DNA of 12,908 bases from Bacteroidota bacterium (GCA_018266965.1 JAFDZJ010000453.1:1-12908); one strand, 5' to 3'; numbered from the stretch's first letter, positions 1 through 7,198 are shown. Notes: a model not told the origin generated them from the letters alone. Numbers and translations: made by a program.

Positions 1-568
1 GGAAAACAACAACTTGTCCGCTTTCATTTTGAGCAACTATTATAGACAATTCCTTTTCTATGTCCACCAAAGTTTCCAATACAGATGGACAATCCCAAAG
101 TTTGGCTTTATCTTCTTCGGTTTTTATAATCTGAACCCCTTTTCCATCGTAACCTCCGGTGTTCATTTTTTGTACAAATGGCAAAGGGAAATTTGCTTGG
201 GAAGCCGTATGTATAATTTGAAAATCAGGTGTAGGTATTCCTTTGGCTTTGTAAAATTGTTTTTGTAAAATTTTTTGTTGTATAATACTTATGATTTTCG
301 GTGAAGGAATAATTTTTTTTCCGGCAGCTTCCAAATCAAAGAGAGCATCGGTGTTGATGTGTTCTATTTCTATGGAAATAACATCTTTGTCTATTCCGAA
401 ATTATAAACTTGGGAATAGTCGTTGAAATCGCCTTGTGTAAAATGCGAAATGGTAGCACAAGAACATTCCGAGGAAGGATCCAATACGAAAAACTCATCA
501 TCATATTTCAGTGCTTCTTGTATGAACATTCTGCCCAATTGTCCACCTCCTAAAATCCCTATTTTCAT
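1..568 (-). CDS. purK: 5-(carboxyamino)imidazole ribonucleotide synthase (N5-CAIR synthetase), N-terminal part, cut by window edge
   Basis: PurK uses ATP and bicarbonate to carboxylate aminoimidazole ribonucleotide to N5-CAIR in cytosolic de novo purine synthesis. I translated the minus strand from the ATG at 568-566. It stays open for 189 codons to the window edge, about half of the usual 350-390 residues. The N-terminus has the family motif GILGGGQLGRM (residues 4-14). IEIEHI (66-71) matches the conserved EIEH segment, and GGYDGKG (138-144) is the glycine-rich ATP-grasp loop. The start is supported by the motif lying right at the N-terminus and by a promoter-like site 44 bases upstream. No frameshift is seen in the visible part. 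It is transcribed in the same direction as ferritin, but the ferritin terminator separates them, so it looks like a separate unit. Identification is by motif recognition and is strong. Confidence 0.95.
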   Translation of the reverse strand, partial: MKIGILGGGQLGRMFIQEALKYDDEFFVLDPSSECSCATISHFTQGDFNDYSQVYNFGIDKDVISIEIEHINTDALFDLEAAGKKIIPSPKIISIIQQKILQKQFYKAKGIPTPDFQIIHTASQANFPLPFVQKMNTGGYDGKGVQIIKTEEDKAKLWDCPSVLETLVDIEKELSIIVAQNESGQVVVF

Positions 569-611
569 TAGTATAAAAAATTTATTATCTTATTTAAAAA
601 AAATTATTGAG

Positions 612-639
612 CAAAAATACATGAAAAAAAAATAACAAT
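612..639 (-). promoter_or_regulatory. putative housekeeping promoter for purK
   Basis: On the minus strand TATTTTTG (619-612) matches the Bacteroidota -7 element TAnnTTTG exactly. A TTG lies 16 bases upstream (638-636), slightly closer than the usual 17-23. The distance to the purK ATG is about 44 bases. This is a match to a consensus in AT-rich DNA, so chance matches are possible. Confidence 0.5.
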
Positions 640-655
640 TTCGGTTTGCTATTCA

Positions 656-687
656 AAATAAAAAACTACCACCAAAAGTAGTAGTTT
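656..687 (-). terminator. intrinsic terminator of the ferritin gene
   Basis: Read on the minus strand, a 10-base-pair stem (687-678 with 672-663, including one G-U pair) closes a five-base loop. It is followed directly by a run of U residues interrupted by one A. It lies 29 bases past the ferritin TAA. On the plus strand the G-U becomes a mismatch and no U run follows, so the hairpin is oriented for ferritin. Confidence 0.85.
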
Positions 688-715
688 GTATTGCTTTTCA
701 GAAAAAAATCTTTTG

Positions 716-1234
716 TTATTTCACTTTTGCAGTTGGATCTGGAACAAAGACTCTTTGCGCTAATTCCTGATCGAAAAGATACAAAGCAGAAGGGTTGTCG
801 TGTACCATTTTTATTTTTGTAACATACTGCGAGGCATTGGCTTCCTCCTCCACTTGCTCGTTCACGAACCATTGTAGAAAAGAAACGGTAGCAAAATCGC
901 TTTCTTCGTTTGCTAATTTCATAATGTTGAAAATACTTTTGGTAACAATTTTTTCGTGTTCCAAAGCTTTTTCAAATATTTCGATTGCGTTTTGAAATTG
1001 GTGAGGTGGTTTTCCAACAGCTTCTACCACTATTTCTCCTCCGACATCGTTCAGGAAGTCGAACATTTTATCGGCGTGCATCAATTCTTCTTTGCATTGC
1101 ACTCGGAAATAATTGGCAATCCCGTCCAAATCGTTTTTGTAGAACCAAGCCGACATGGAAAGGTAATATTGAGCTGCAAATTGCTCATTGGCAATTTGTT
1201 CATTAATGGCTTTTGCAATTTTTTCGCTTATCAT
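716..1234 (-). CDS. ftnA: non-haem bacterial ferritin
   Basis: This is an iron-storage protein. Twenty-four subunits form a hollow cytosolic shell, and each subunit oxidises Fe(II) at a di-iron centre. At 172 residues it is the usual length for FtnA. Numbering lines up with E. coli FtnA without gaps through the metal sites. Visible are E17, E50 and H53 (site A), E94 and E130 (site B), E49, E126 and E129 (third site), Y24 next to the centre, and Q127. All ferroxidase ligands are therefore present and the protein should be active. The four-helix bundle is followed by a short C-terminal helix (LFDQELAQRV, 153-162). No haem-binding methionine of the bacterioferritin type is evident. The gene is monocistronic: it has a TAnnTTTG promoter upstream and a strong hairpin terminator 29 bases downstream. 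No Fur-type operator was recognised. Confidence 0.95.
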   Translation of the reverse strand: MISEKIAKAINEQIANEQFAAQYYLSMSAWFYKNDLDGIANYFRVQCKEELMHADKMFDFLNDVGGEIVVEAVGKPPHQFQNAIEIFEKALEHEKIVTKSIFNIMKLANEESDFATVSFLQWFVNEQVEEEANASQYVTKIKMVHDNPSALYLFDQELAQRVFVPDPTAKVK

Positions 1235-1302
1235 ATTATTTTAAATTGAAAATTATTGGTAATGATTGAGAACACAAATGAAACTGGATAAATTTATCTT
1301 TA

Positions 1303-1310
1303 CAAATATA
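1303..1310 (-). promoter_or_regulatory. putative -7 element of the ferritin promoter
   Basis: On the minus strand TATATTTG is an exact match to TAnnTTTG, about 69 bases before the ferritin ATG. No clear TTG is seen at the expected -33 distance, where the sequence reads TTTCAC. The upstream half is therefore weak or the match is fortuitous. Confidence 0.4.
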
Positions 1311-1329
1311 GTAATAAAAAGTGAAATTT

Positions 1330-1464
1330 AGTTATTGGTTATTAGTTGTTGGTTGTTAGTTGTTGGTTGTTGGTTGTTGGTTGTTGGTTGATTGTTGTTA
1401 GTTGTTAGTTGTTAGTTGTTGGTTGTTGGTTGTTGGTTGATTGTTGTCAGTTGTCAGTTGACAG
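1330..1464. repeat. degenerate heptamer tandem array, units GTTGGTT/GTTAGTT
   Basis: About 130 bases are built almost entirely from seven-base units GTTGGTT and GTTAGTT, ending in GTCAGTT variants. A longer block that includes GGTTGATTGTTGT occurs twice, so the array also has a higher-order duplication. It has no reading frame worth calling. It resembles the short tandemly repeated heptamers known from cyanobacteria and flavobacteria; that comparison is from memory. It lies upstream of the ferritin promoter and outside any gene. Confidence 0.9.
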
Positions 1465-1483
1465 CTTTTCACTTCAAACCTAT

Positions 1484-1557
1484 AATCTCGTCTTACGACG
1501 AAACAAGCTATCTAACCTCTAATCTCGTCTAATGCCGAGACAAGCTATCTAATTTCT
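1484..1557. repeat. tandem pair of 37-base units containing a small hairpin and the CGAGACAAGCT module
   Basis: Two adjacent 37-base copies (1484-1520 and 1521-1557) agree at 31 of 37 positions. Each has an imperfect hairpin near its left end: TCGTC/GACGA with a four-base loop in copy 1, TCTCG/CGAGA in copy 2. ACAAGCTATCTAA follows the hairpin. The hairpin plus ACAAGYT also occurs twice in the element at the right edge of the window, so this is a dispersed module. Confidence 0.8.
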
Positions 1558-1589
1558 AACTTCTAATTTCTAACTTCTAATTTCTAATA
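1550..1589. repeat. heptamer tandem array, unit TTCTAAY
   Basis: About six consecutive copies of TTCTAAC or TTCTAAT. The same unit recurs at 7053-7080 and 7297-7356, beside genes of the efflux cluster. Confidence 0.85.
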
Positions 1590-1778
1590 TCTTATTTTTC
1601 ATACTGCTGGTGTTAGTAGGAAAATTAGGTGTAACAAAACATTAAACCTTAAATAATTAAGATGAGTGCGTCATTGCGGAATATATTCCTTATAAGCCCA
1701 CAAGTTAATTCATGGTTTTGAAATACACTAGATAATAAAAATAAATAAGAGAAAAATGCTAACTTCCCTCCTATTTTA
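1590..1778. other. intergenic stretch with no recognised gene
   Basis: This is the remainder of the gap between ferritin and the end of the efflux cluster. It contains a 12-base perfect palindrome GGAATATATTCC at 1678-1689 and a 19-codon open frame from 1661 that I do not consider a gene. No hairpin-plus-U-run terminator for the efflux transcript is visible here, although the last gene ends at 1779. Confidence 0.6.
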
Positions 1779-1988
1779 TTAAATTTTGCAACTGCTCTCG
1801 GTGTTTTTTACCCCAATTTTTTTTAAAATTTGATGAAGCAAACACCAATTGGTCATGGAATTTTGCAAAAGATTGATTCCTACAAAAGCGGCTATCCAAA
1901 GCCAATTTTTGTTTTCGGTAAAATGAGTGAGGATAATACTGATGAGGACTAAACTTCCTGCAAAAGCGTGTGCTATTCTATTGTACAT
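1779..1988 (-). CDS. small membrane protein, DUF2892 / YgaP-like transmembrane domain
   Basis: A 69-residue protein with two hydrophobic segments, about residues 8-22 and 27-46, joined by a short polar turn (THFTENKN). NWLWIAAFVGINLLQNSMTNWCLL followed by LKKIGVK resembles the DUF2892 family, whose members end the second helix with a G-F-C-P motif and then a short L-L/K-K-x-G-V tail. Here the cysteine is kept (C49) but the usual following proline is leucine. In the family the domain is often fused to or encoded beside rhodanese or metal/sulfur transport proteins. Its molecular role is unknown. It is the last gene of the efflux cluster, 74 bases after the PII-like gene. Family assignment is by recollection of pattern and is fairly but not fully secure. 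Confidence 0.75.
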   Translation of the reverse strand: MYNRIAHAFAGSLVLISIILTHFTENKNWLWIAAFVGINLLQNSMTNWCLLHQILKKIGVKNTESSCKI

Positions 1989-2062
1989 AATTTTGAATTT
2001 TAAATTTTTGTTTTAATGATAATTGTCCGACTGAAAAATTTAACAATGTTAAATATGAATTT

Positions 2063-2365
2063 CTAAATTGAATTTTCAATATCTATGGTTGCTAAATGTA
2101 TTTTGGTATCCAGTGTCTGGGTTTGATTGAAATTGACAACCCTTTCATTTATTTTTTCCACACATTCTTTTTTTGCAAAAACAGTGAATAATATAGAGTC
2201 TGTTGCAATACTATCACTCACAAACCACGAACTCAAATCGTTTTCTTCATTGTTTTGATATCCCTGCACCGATTGTACTGTAAATGTTTTTATGCCGGAA
2301 TGTTTCAAAATGTTTTTGATGTCTTTTTCGTATTCATCAATAGCTGTTATCAGGATTAGTTTCAT
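2063..2365 (-). CDS. PII-like (ferredoxin-fold) protein linked to the RND pump
   Basis: A 100-residue soluble protein whose predicted strand and helix order fits the PII/CutA fold: strand MKLILITAID (1-10), helix 11-23, strand about 25-33, a polar loop about 36-56 in the place of the PII T-loop, strand SILFTVFA (57-64), helix 67-80, strand IHLATIDI (89-96). No T-loop tyrosine-uridylylation consensus is evident. PII-like proteins encoded beside CusABC/CzcA-type RND pumps are an established group (called PII-NG by some authors), and DUF3240 is a related label. Such proteins are thought to sense a ligand or metal and act on the pump or its membrane partner, but the mechanism is not established. 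It is transcribed after the RND gene, 107 bases apart. A palindrome and a hexamer array lie between the two. Confidence 0.75.
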   Translation of the reverse strand: MKLILITAIDEYEKDIKNILKHSGIKTFTVQSVQGYQNNEENDLSSWFVSDSIATDSILFTVFAKKECVEKINERVVNFNQTQTLDTKIHLATIDIENSI

Positions 2366-2399
2366 ATTTTATATATTTAATGATTTTTAATTTTATTAG

Positions 2400-2432
2400 A
2401 ATCCTTCAAGGATTTTAAATCCTTGAAGGATT
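2400..2432. repeat. 33-base near-perfect palindrome made of two ATCCTTSAAGGAT units
   Basis: The 16-base arm at 2400-2415 is the exact reverse complement of 2417-2432, with one base between. Each arm is itself an odd palindrome, ATCCTTCAAGGAT and ATCCTTGAAGGAT. It lies between the RND stop and the PII-like start and could form a long hairpin in the operon mRNA. There is no clean U run after it, so it is not a standard terminator. Confidence 0.85.
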
Positions 2433-2435
2433 GTA

Positions 2436-2477
2436 CCTTAACCTCAACCTCAACCTCAACCTTAACCTCAACCTAAC
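2436..2477. repeat. hexamer tandem array, unit AACCTC/AACCTT, overlapping the RND stop codon
   Basis: About six six-base units run into the end of the RND gene. On the coding strand the array starts with the TAG stop itself (TAGGTTGAGGTT...). The unit is superficially telomere-like, but there are too few copies in a bacterial operon for that meaning. Confidence 0.85.
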
Positions 2478-5400
2478 TTTTCTCCCATTTTTTTCTTTCG
2501 GTAATGTAGTAAACAAGAGGTACAACTATCAAAGTTAGTAGTGTAGAAACCACAGCTCCAAAAACCAATGATATTGCCAAACCTTGGAAAATTGGATCGA
2601 ACAAGATAATTACAGCTCCTATCACAACCGCACCTGTTGTCAATAAAATTGGGGTAGTCCTAACCGCTCCGGCTTCTATAATTGCTTGTTTTATTGGGAT
2701 GCCTTCGTTCAGTCGGATTTCTATAAAATCTATTAACAAAACCGAATTCCTAACCATTACTCCTGCTAAAGCAATCATTCCGATAAAAGAAGTTGCCGTA
2801 AAAAAAGCTCCTAACAACCAGTGTCCCAATACAATCCCGATGAGGGATAAAGGAATGGCAACCATCATCACGATTGGTGTTTTGAAATTTTGAAACCAAC
2901 CAACAATCAACATATAAATAATGATGATAACTACCGCAAATGCAGCTCCTAAATCTCGGAAAACCTCCAATGTTATCTGCCATTCTCCATCCCATTTTAC
3001 GGTGTAATTTTCTTCGGATTTTGGTTGTCCCATATAGATTTCATTTAGAGAATATCCTTTTGGAAGTTCAATTTTTTTCAACTTTTCTTCCATACCGAGT
3101 ATGGCATAAACAGGGCTTTCCAATCCACCTGCCATATCTGCCAATACATAGACCACCGGCATTTGATCTTTTCTGTAGATAGTTTTGTCCAACGATTTTC
3201 TTTCAACTTTTGCTACATCACTTATCGCAACCATTCCTTGTTGTCCTTTCACTTTCAGGTTGGTGATTTCAGGAATATTTGTTTTGTCGCTATTTTTCAT
3301 TTTCATAACAATATCCACTGGATCCACAGATTTTTCATCGTACAAATTTCCAATAGAATGTTCGCCTACCAAATAAGTTAGGTTGCCAACAATTTGTTGA
3401 GGAGCAACACCGTTCAGCATGGCTTTTTCTTTGTCTGGTACAATTTTGAATTCGGTTTGTGGAGCTTCCACCATCCAATCAATATCCACTACATCATCAG
3501 TTTTTTTCAGGATGTTTTGAACTTTGTCTGCAATCTCTATCTGCTTGTCATAATTGGGTCCATAGACTTCTGCAACAATGGTTGATAATACTGGAGGTCC
3601 CGGTGGAACTTCTACAACCTTTACATTAGCACCAAATTTTGCAGCAATTTTTTGGATTTCGGGACGCATTTTTTTAGCAACATCGTGGCTTTGCATTTTT
3701 CTATCTTCTTTGTGTAGGAGATTTACTTGTATATCTGCGGAATTTCCACTACCACGCATATCATAATGCCTTACCAAACCATTGAAAGTTATAGGTGCCG
3801 AAGAACCAACATAGTTTTGATAATTTACCACTTCCGGAACTGTTTTCAGGTATTGTGCAATTTCTTGTGCCACCGCTCCTGTTCTTTCCAGCGTTGTTCC
3901 TTCGGGCATATCTATTACCACTTGTATTTCGTTTTTATTATCAAAAGGCAACATTTTTACAGCTACCCATTTGGTAAAGAAAGCACCTACGGAAATTAAC
4001 AATAATACTACTGTAATTAGCATCATTGTATTTCTTTTCCTACTGGAATCCAACAATGGTTGTTCTATTTTTTTGTAAATTTTATAAATTCTATTCGTTT
4101 CCAAACCTTGTTCTTCCTTATGCTCTTCCTTATCTTTTACTTTTAATAAATGAAAACCTAAATATGGCGTTACGGTAAGGGCTATAAATAATGATAAAAG
4201 CATGGCAATAGAAGCTCCAATAGGCATTGGACTCATGTATGGACCCATCATTCCGGATACAAAAGCCATTGGTAAAATTGCAGCAATCACCGTAAAAGTT
4301 GCTAAAATTGTAGGATTTCCTACCTCGTTGATGGCGTATATTGCAGCTTGTTTGAAGGGAAGTTTCTTCATGTGGAAATGTCGGTGCATATTTTCAGCAA
4401 TAATGATACTGTCATCAACAACAATTCCAACCACGAAAACCAAGGCAAAAAGCGTAATCCTATTGAGCGTATAACCCAAAATGTAATAAGAAAAAAGCGT
4501 AAGTGCAAAGGTTAATGGTACGGAAAAAAATACAACTAATCCGCCTCTCCAACCCATTGCGAACATTACCAAAACAGTAACCGCTACTATTGCTATCAAG
4601 AGATGCAATAGCAATTCCGATACTTTGTGGGAGGCTGTTTCTCCATAATTTCGGGTAACTTCTACCTGTACATCATTGGGGATAATATTTTTTTTCAGTT
4701 CATCTACTTTTGCTAATATTTGTTCGGAAATTTTCATGGCATCTGCACCTTTCACTTTGGAAACCGAAAGCGTAACTGCCGGATATTCCGAAGGGTGTTT
4801 CTTGCCTTTTTCTACAGCATTTCCGTAACCGAAACTCACAAAATTTGCCGGATCTTGTGGCCCGTCTTTTATAGTAGCCACTTGTCTCAGATAGACCGGC
4901 ATATTTTGGGAAGTACCTATTACCAAATTTTCTACTTCCTCTTGGGAATTTAGAAATTGCCCTGTTGTCAGTAAATATTCGTTGTCGTTTTGGCTAAATT
5001 TCCCCGATTGCGAACTTCCGTTATTTGCCTGTATCATTTGCATTACAGAAAGAGCATCTACATTCAGTTCTGCCATTTTATCTTTATCCAAAACTACCTG
5101 CAATTGTCTATTCCTTCCGCCAATAACTTTAGTAAGAGAAACATCTTTTATTTTTTTAATTTCCGAAGACAATTCTTCGCCCATTTGTCTTAGTTCGTAA
5201 TCACTGTATTTATCACTCCAAAGTGTAAGTCCCAACATAGGAACATCGTCTATGGAACGGGTTTTTACCATAGGTTCCATCACTCCTTTTGGGAAGATAT
5301 TTTTGTTTTTCATGAGTTCGTCGTACAGTTTTACATACGAGCGTTCGGTATCTTCGCCCACAAAAAATTGTACAATAATCATTGCTTGTCCATTCATTGC

Positions 5401-5664
5401 CATGGCGTGGATATGCTCTACACCTTTGATGTTGGAAATTATTTTTTCTAATGGTTTTACCACACGGCTTTCTACTTCCTTGGGACTGGCTCCGGGATAA
5501 CCCACCATGACATCTGCCATTGGGATTATAATTTGTGGTTCTTCTTCTCTTGGTATTAATGTGGAACTATACACGCCAATAATCATCAACGATACCATTA
5601 ACAAAATTGTTAATTTCGAATTGATGAAAAACTCGGCAATGCGTCCTGCGAATCCTTTTTCCAT
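2473..5664 (-). CDS. RND-family efflux pump, inner-membrane permease subunit
   Basis: This is the proton-driven inner-membrane engine of a tripartite efflux system. It has 1063 residues, the normal RND length. The order is TM1 (about 14-33), a first periplasmic porter/docking region (about 35-345), TM2-6 (about 350-505), a cytosolic stretch, TM7 (about 547-566), a second periplasmic region to about 900, and TM8-12 (about 907-1053). The TM4 proton-relay pair is D417-D418 in GIVVDDSIIIAEN, as in AcrB-type (HAE) pumps; CusA-type metal pumps have a different motif here. The TM10 position that is lysine in AcrB (K940) is R972 in GVMVRNSVLLIDF. EVPPGPPV (685-692) is a notable turn motif. The start ATG at 5664 gives TM1 in the right place. 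The gene follows the fusion-protein gene after 203 bases of repeats and precedes a PII-like gene. The substrate may be metal or an organic compound and cannot be decided. Confidence 0.93.
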   Translation of the reverse strand: MEKGFAGRIAEFFINSKLTILLMVSLMIIGVYSSTLIPREEEPQIIIPMADVMVGYPGASPKEVESRVVKPLEKIISNIKGVEHIHAMAMNGQAMIIVQFFVGEDTERSYVKLYDELMKNKNIFPKGVMEPMVKTRSIDDVPMLGLTLWSDKYSDYELRQMGEELSSEIKKIKDVSLTKVIGGRNRQLQVVLDKDKMAELNVDALSVMQMIQANNGSSQSGKFSQNDNEYLLTTGQFLNSQEEVENLVIGTSQNMPVYLRQVATIKDGPQDPANFVSFGYGNAVEKGKKHPSEYPAVTLSVSKVKGADAMKISEQILAKVDELKKNIIPNDVQVEVTRNYGETASHKVSELLLHLLIAIVAVTVLVMFAMGWRGGLVVFFSVPLTFALTLFSYYILGYTLNRITLFALVFVVGIVVDDSIIIAENMHRHFHMKKLPFKQAAIYAINEVGNPTILATFTVIAAILPMAFVSGMMGPYMSPMPIGASIAMLLSLFIALTVTPYLGFHLLKVKDKEEHKEEQGLETNRIYKIYKKIEQPLLDSSRKRNTMMLITVVLLLISVGAFFTKWVAVKMLPFDNKNEIQVVIDMPEGTTLERTGAVAQEIAQYLKTVPEVVNYQNYVGSSAPITFNGLVRHYDMRGSGNSADIQVNLLHKEDRKMQSHDVAKKMRPEIQKIAAKFGANVKVVEVPPGPPVLSTIVAEVYGPNYDKQIEIADKVQNILKKTDDVVDIDWMVEAPQTEFKIVPDKEKAMLNGVAPQQIVGNLTYLVGEHSIGNLYDEKSVDPVDIVMKMKNSDKTNIPEITNLKVKGQQGMVAISDVAKVERKSLDKTIYRKDQMPVVYVLADMAGGLESPVYAILGMEEKLKKIELPKGYSLNEIYMGQPKSEENYTVKWDGEWQITLEVFRDLGAAFAVVIIIIYMLIVGWFQNFKTPIVMMVAIPLSLIGIVLGHWLLGAFFTATSFIGMIALAGVMVRNSVLLIDFIEIRLNEGIPIKQAIIEAGAVRTTPILLTTGAVVIGAVIILFDPIFQGLAISLVFGAVVSTLLTLIVVPLVYYITERKKWEKS

Positions 5665-5676
5665 ATTTTTTTTATT

Positions 5677-5747
5677 TAGGTTGAGGTTATGAGGGTTATG
5701 AGGGTTATGTGGTTATGTGGTTATGGAGTTATGGAGTTATGTGGTTG
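5677..5747. repeat. 8-9-base tandem repeats (GGTTATGNG type) immediately upstream of the RND start
   Basis: The array is a run of GAGGGTTAT (nine bases), TGGTTATG (eight) and GAGTTATG (eight) units. It ends 13 bases from the RND ATG, so on the coding strand the untranslated leader reads as CATAACC/CATAACTC repeats followed by an A/T run. No Shine-Dalgarno sequence is seen. Confidence 0.85.
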
Positions 5748-5821
5748 CTGATAAGAATTATGCTGATTTCTAATATTGACATCTGTATATTTTTATTTCT
5801 AAATATATTTTACTTTATCAC

Positions 5822-5864
5822 TTAATAACTCCATCACTCCATAACTTCATCACTCTATCACTTC
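5822..5864. repeat. 8-base tandem repeats (CACTCCAT/AACTTCAT type) at the end of the fusion-protein gene
   Basis: About five degenerate octamers lie directly after the TAG stop (5870-5868) of the membrane-fusion gene when read on the coding strand. The rest of the 203-base gap to the RND gene holds an AT-rich spacer and the array at 5677-5747. Confidence 0.8.
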
Positions 5865-5867
5865 AAA

Positions 5868-6956
5868 CTATTTTACACTTATTTTTGCTCCGTTGTACAA
5901 TCTGCCATTACTGGATGTGATGTATTTTTCCGATGAATTGAGACCGGATAACACTTCTACTTGTTCTCCTGTCGTTTTTCCGATTTTCAGCCATCTCAAA
6001 ATCGCTGTATTTTGGTTGCTCACAACAAAAACGCCCGTCAATTGTCCCTGTTCTACCAAAGCAGATTTAGGAATCAAAACAGTTTCGTTGAAATTTTGGT
6101 TTATTTTCCCTGAATTTTTAATGGGAAATTCAACATTGGCAAACATTCCTGGTAACAAATCTTGGGTATTAGGAATGCTAATTTTTACCATATATTGTCC
6201 ACCAGTATTGGCAGATGATTTGGAAATTTCCGAAACCGTTCCTGCAATATCTTTGTTAATGGATTTTATATTTATTTTTACAGGCATTCCCTCTTTTACC
6301 AAATTGATACTCTGTTCGGATACCAACACTTGAGCTTGTAAAGCCGATGATGATTCTATTGTTAGCAAAGGCATTCCCGGACTTGCCATATCGCCTTGGT
6401 TAGCGTATTTTGCAGTGATAGTTCCGGAGATAGGTGCGGTAATATTGGTGTAACGGTATTGTGCATTAACCTCATTTTTCATTTGTTGTGCAGCTTGTAA
6501 TCCTGCTGAAGCCATTTCGTATCGGGTACGCATATCGTCCAATTCCTTTTGCGAAGCCGATTGGTTTTTATACAAATTCTGAAATCTTTCATAATCTTTT
6601 TTGGCACTATTATATCCTGCTTGGGCTTGTGAAATTTGTGCATTTGCTTGTCCTCCTTTGGCTTGTATGTCGGTAGAATTAATCGTTACCAAAGATTGTC
6701 CTGCTTGTACATTTTGTCCAACTTCTGCTTTTAGGTTGGTAATATAACCCATCATTCTGGTAGAAATATTCACCGAATTTTTAGCCACTAATTTTCCACT
6801 TGCCATTACCGGACTTCCATCGGATTCTGTTTGCGTTGCATTTATTTGCACTTCGATAGTTTTTTGATTCAGCAATGCCGATTTTTCTTTGTCCGAAGAA
6901 CAGCTCGAAAACATCAAACCGCCCAATAACAGACTTGTAATTACATATTTGTTCAT
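5868..6956 (-). CDS. RND efflux periplasmic adaptor (membrane-fusion lipoprotein, HlyD/AcrA family)
   Basis: This protein links the inner-membrane pump to the outer-membrane channel in the periplasm. It has 362 residues. Residues 1-18 are a lipoprotein signal and the acylated cysteine is C19 in FSSCSSD. The lipobox has F at -3, tolerated in Bacteroidota. The first half of the biotinyl-lipoyl domain lies about 63-95, with GYITNLKAEVGQNVQAGQ at 70-87. A heptad-rich hairpin of two helices follows (about 100-165). The second lipoyl half contains NITAPISGTI (171-180). Beta-barrel and membrane-proximal domains follow, with LLPGMFANV (267-275) and VLIPKSAL (293-300), both typical of the family. No frameshift is seen. 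It lies between the TolC-type gene (394-base gap full of repeats) and the RND gene, completing the tripartite set. Confidence 0.93.
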   Translation of the reverse strand: MNKYVITSLLLGGLMFSSCSSDKEKSALLNQKTIEVQINATQTESDGSPVMASGKLVAKNSVNISTRMMGYITNLKAEVGQNVQAGQSLVTINSTDIQAKGGQANAQISQAQAGYNSAKKDYERFQNLYKNQSASQKELDDMRTRYEMASAGLQAAQQMKNEVNAQYRYTNITAPISGTITAKYANQGDMASPGMPLLTIESSSALQAQVLVSEQSINLVKEGMPVKINIKSINKDIAGTVSEISKSSANTGGQYMVKISIPNTQDLLPGMFANVEFPIKNSGKINQNFNETVLIPKSALVEQGQLTGVFVVSNQNTAILRWLKIGKTTGEQVEVLSGLNSSEKYITSSNGRLYNGAKISVK

Positions 6957-6961
6957 ATTTT

Positions 6962-7021
6962 TTTAAATTTTAAATTTTTAATTTTGGATTTTGGGTTTTG
7001 AATTTTGAATTTTGAATTTTT
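6962..7021. repeat. AT-rich heptamer array (GAATTTT/AAATTTT) in front of the fusion-protein gene
   Basis: On the plus strand the units AAATTTT, GGATTTT, GGGTTTT and three GAATTTT copies follow each other at seven-base spacing. They end a few bases from the start codon at 6956. No TAnnTTTG promoter is visible in it. Confidence 0.75.
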
Positions 7022-7052
7022 GATGAAAGATGAAAGAAAGAAGAAAGAGATA

Positions 7053-7080
7053 CTTCTAATTTCTAATTTCTAACCTCTAA
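7053..7080. repeat. short TTCTAAY heptamer array
   Basis: Four copies of TTCTAAT/TTCTAAC/CTCTAAC lie in the gap between the fusion-protein and TolC-type genes. They are the same unit as at 1550-1589 and 7297-7356. Confidence 0.8.
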
Positions 7081-7093
7081 CAATTATAATATT

Positions 7094-7137
7094 CATAGGG
7101 TTTCACCCTATGCTATGTTATTTTGCCACTTCGTGGC
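7094..7137 (+). repeat. two-hairpin repeat, copy A
   Basis: CATAGGG/CCCTATG (7094-7112) is a perfect seven-pair hairpin with loop TTTCA. Twelve bases later GCCAC-TTC-GTGGC (7125-7137) is a second perfect hairpin, extended by a flanking T/A pair. A TGCTATGTTATTTT-like spacer joins them. Strand is given as the orientation in which CATAGGGTTTCA reads forward. Confidence 0.9.
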
Positions 7138-7155
7138 ATTTTCAACATTATTATT

Positions 7156-7198
7156 CATAGGGTTTCACCCTATGCTATTGCTGTCGCTACTTCGTAGC
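7156..7198 (+). repeat. two-hairpin repeat, copy B with compensatory change
   Basis: The first hairpin (7156-7174) is identical to copy A. The second reads GCTAC-TTC-GTAGC (7186-7198): both sides of the stem changed together relative to GCCAC/GTGGC, so pairing is kept. Confidence 0.9.

Noticed and set aside
14..268. 84-codon plus-strand open frame at the left edge
   Set aside because: It is antisense to the purK reading frame, which carries clear family motifs.
1661..1720. 19-codon open frame in the ferritin-efflux gap
   Set aside because: Very short, without promoter or start-site context, and with no recognisable peptide features.
2436..2477. Telomere-like AACCTC repeat as a replicon end
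   Set aside because: Only about six units, lying inside an operon with genes continuing on both sides.
4202..4474. 90-codon open frame opposite the RND gene
   Set aside because: It lies wholly inside the RND coding sequence on the other strand and its composition mirrors the membrane-helix codons; a shadow frame.
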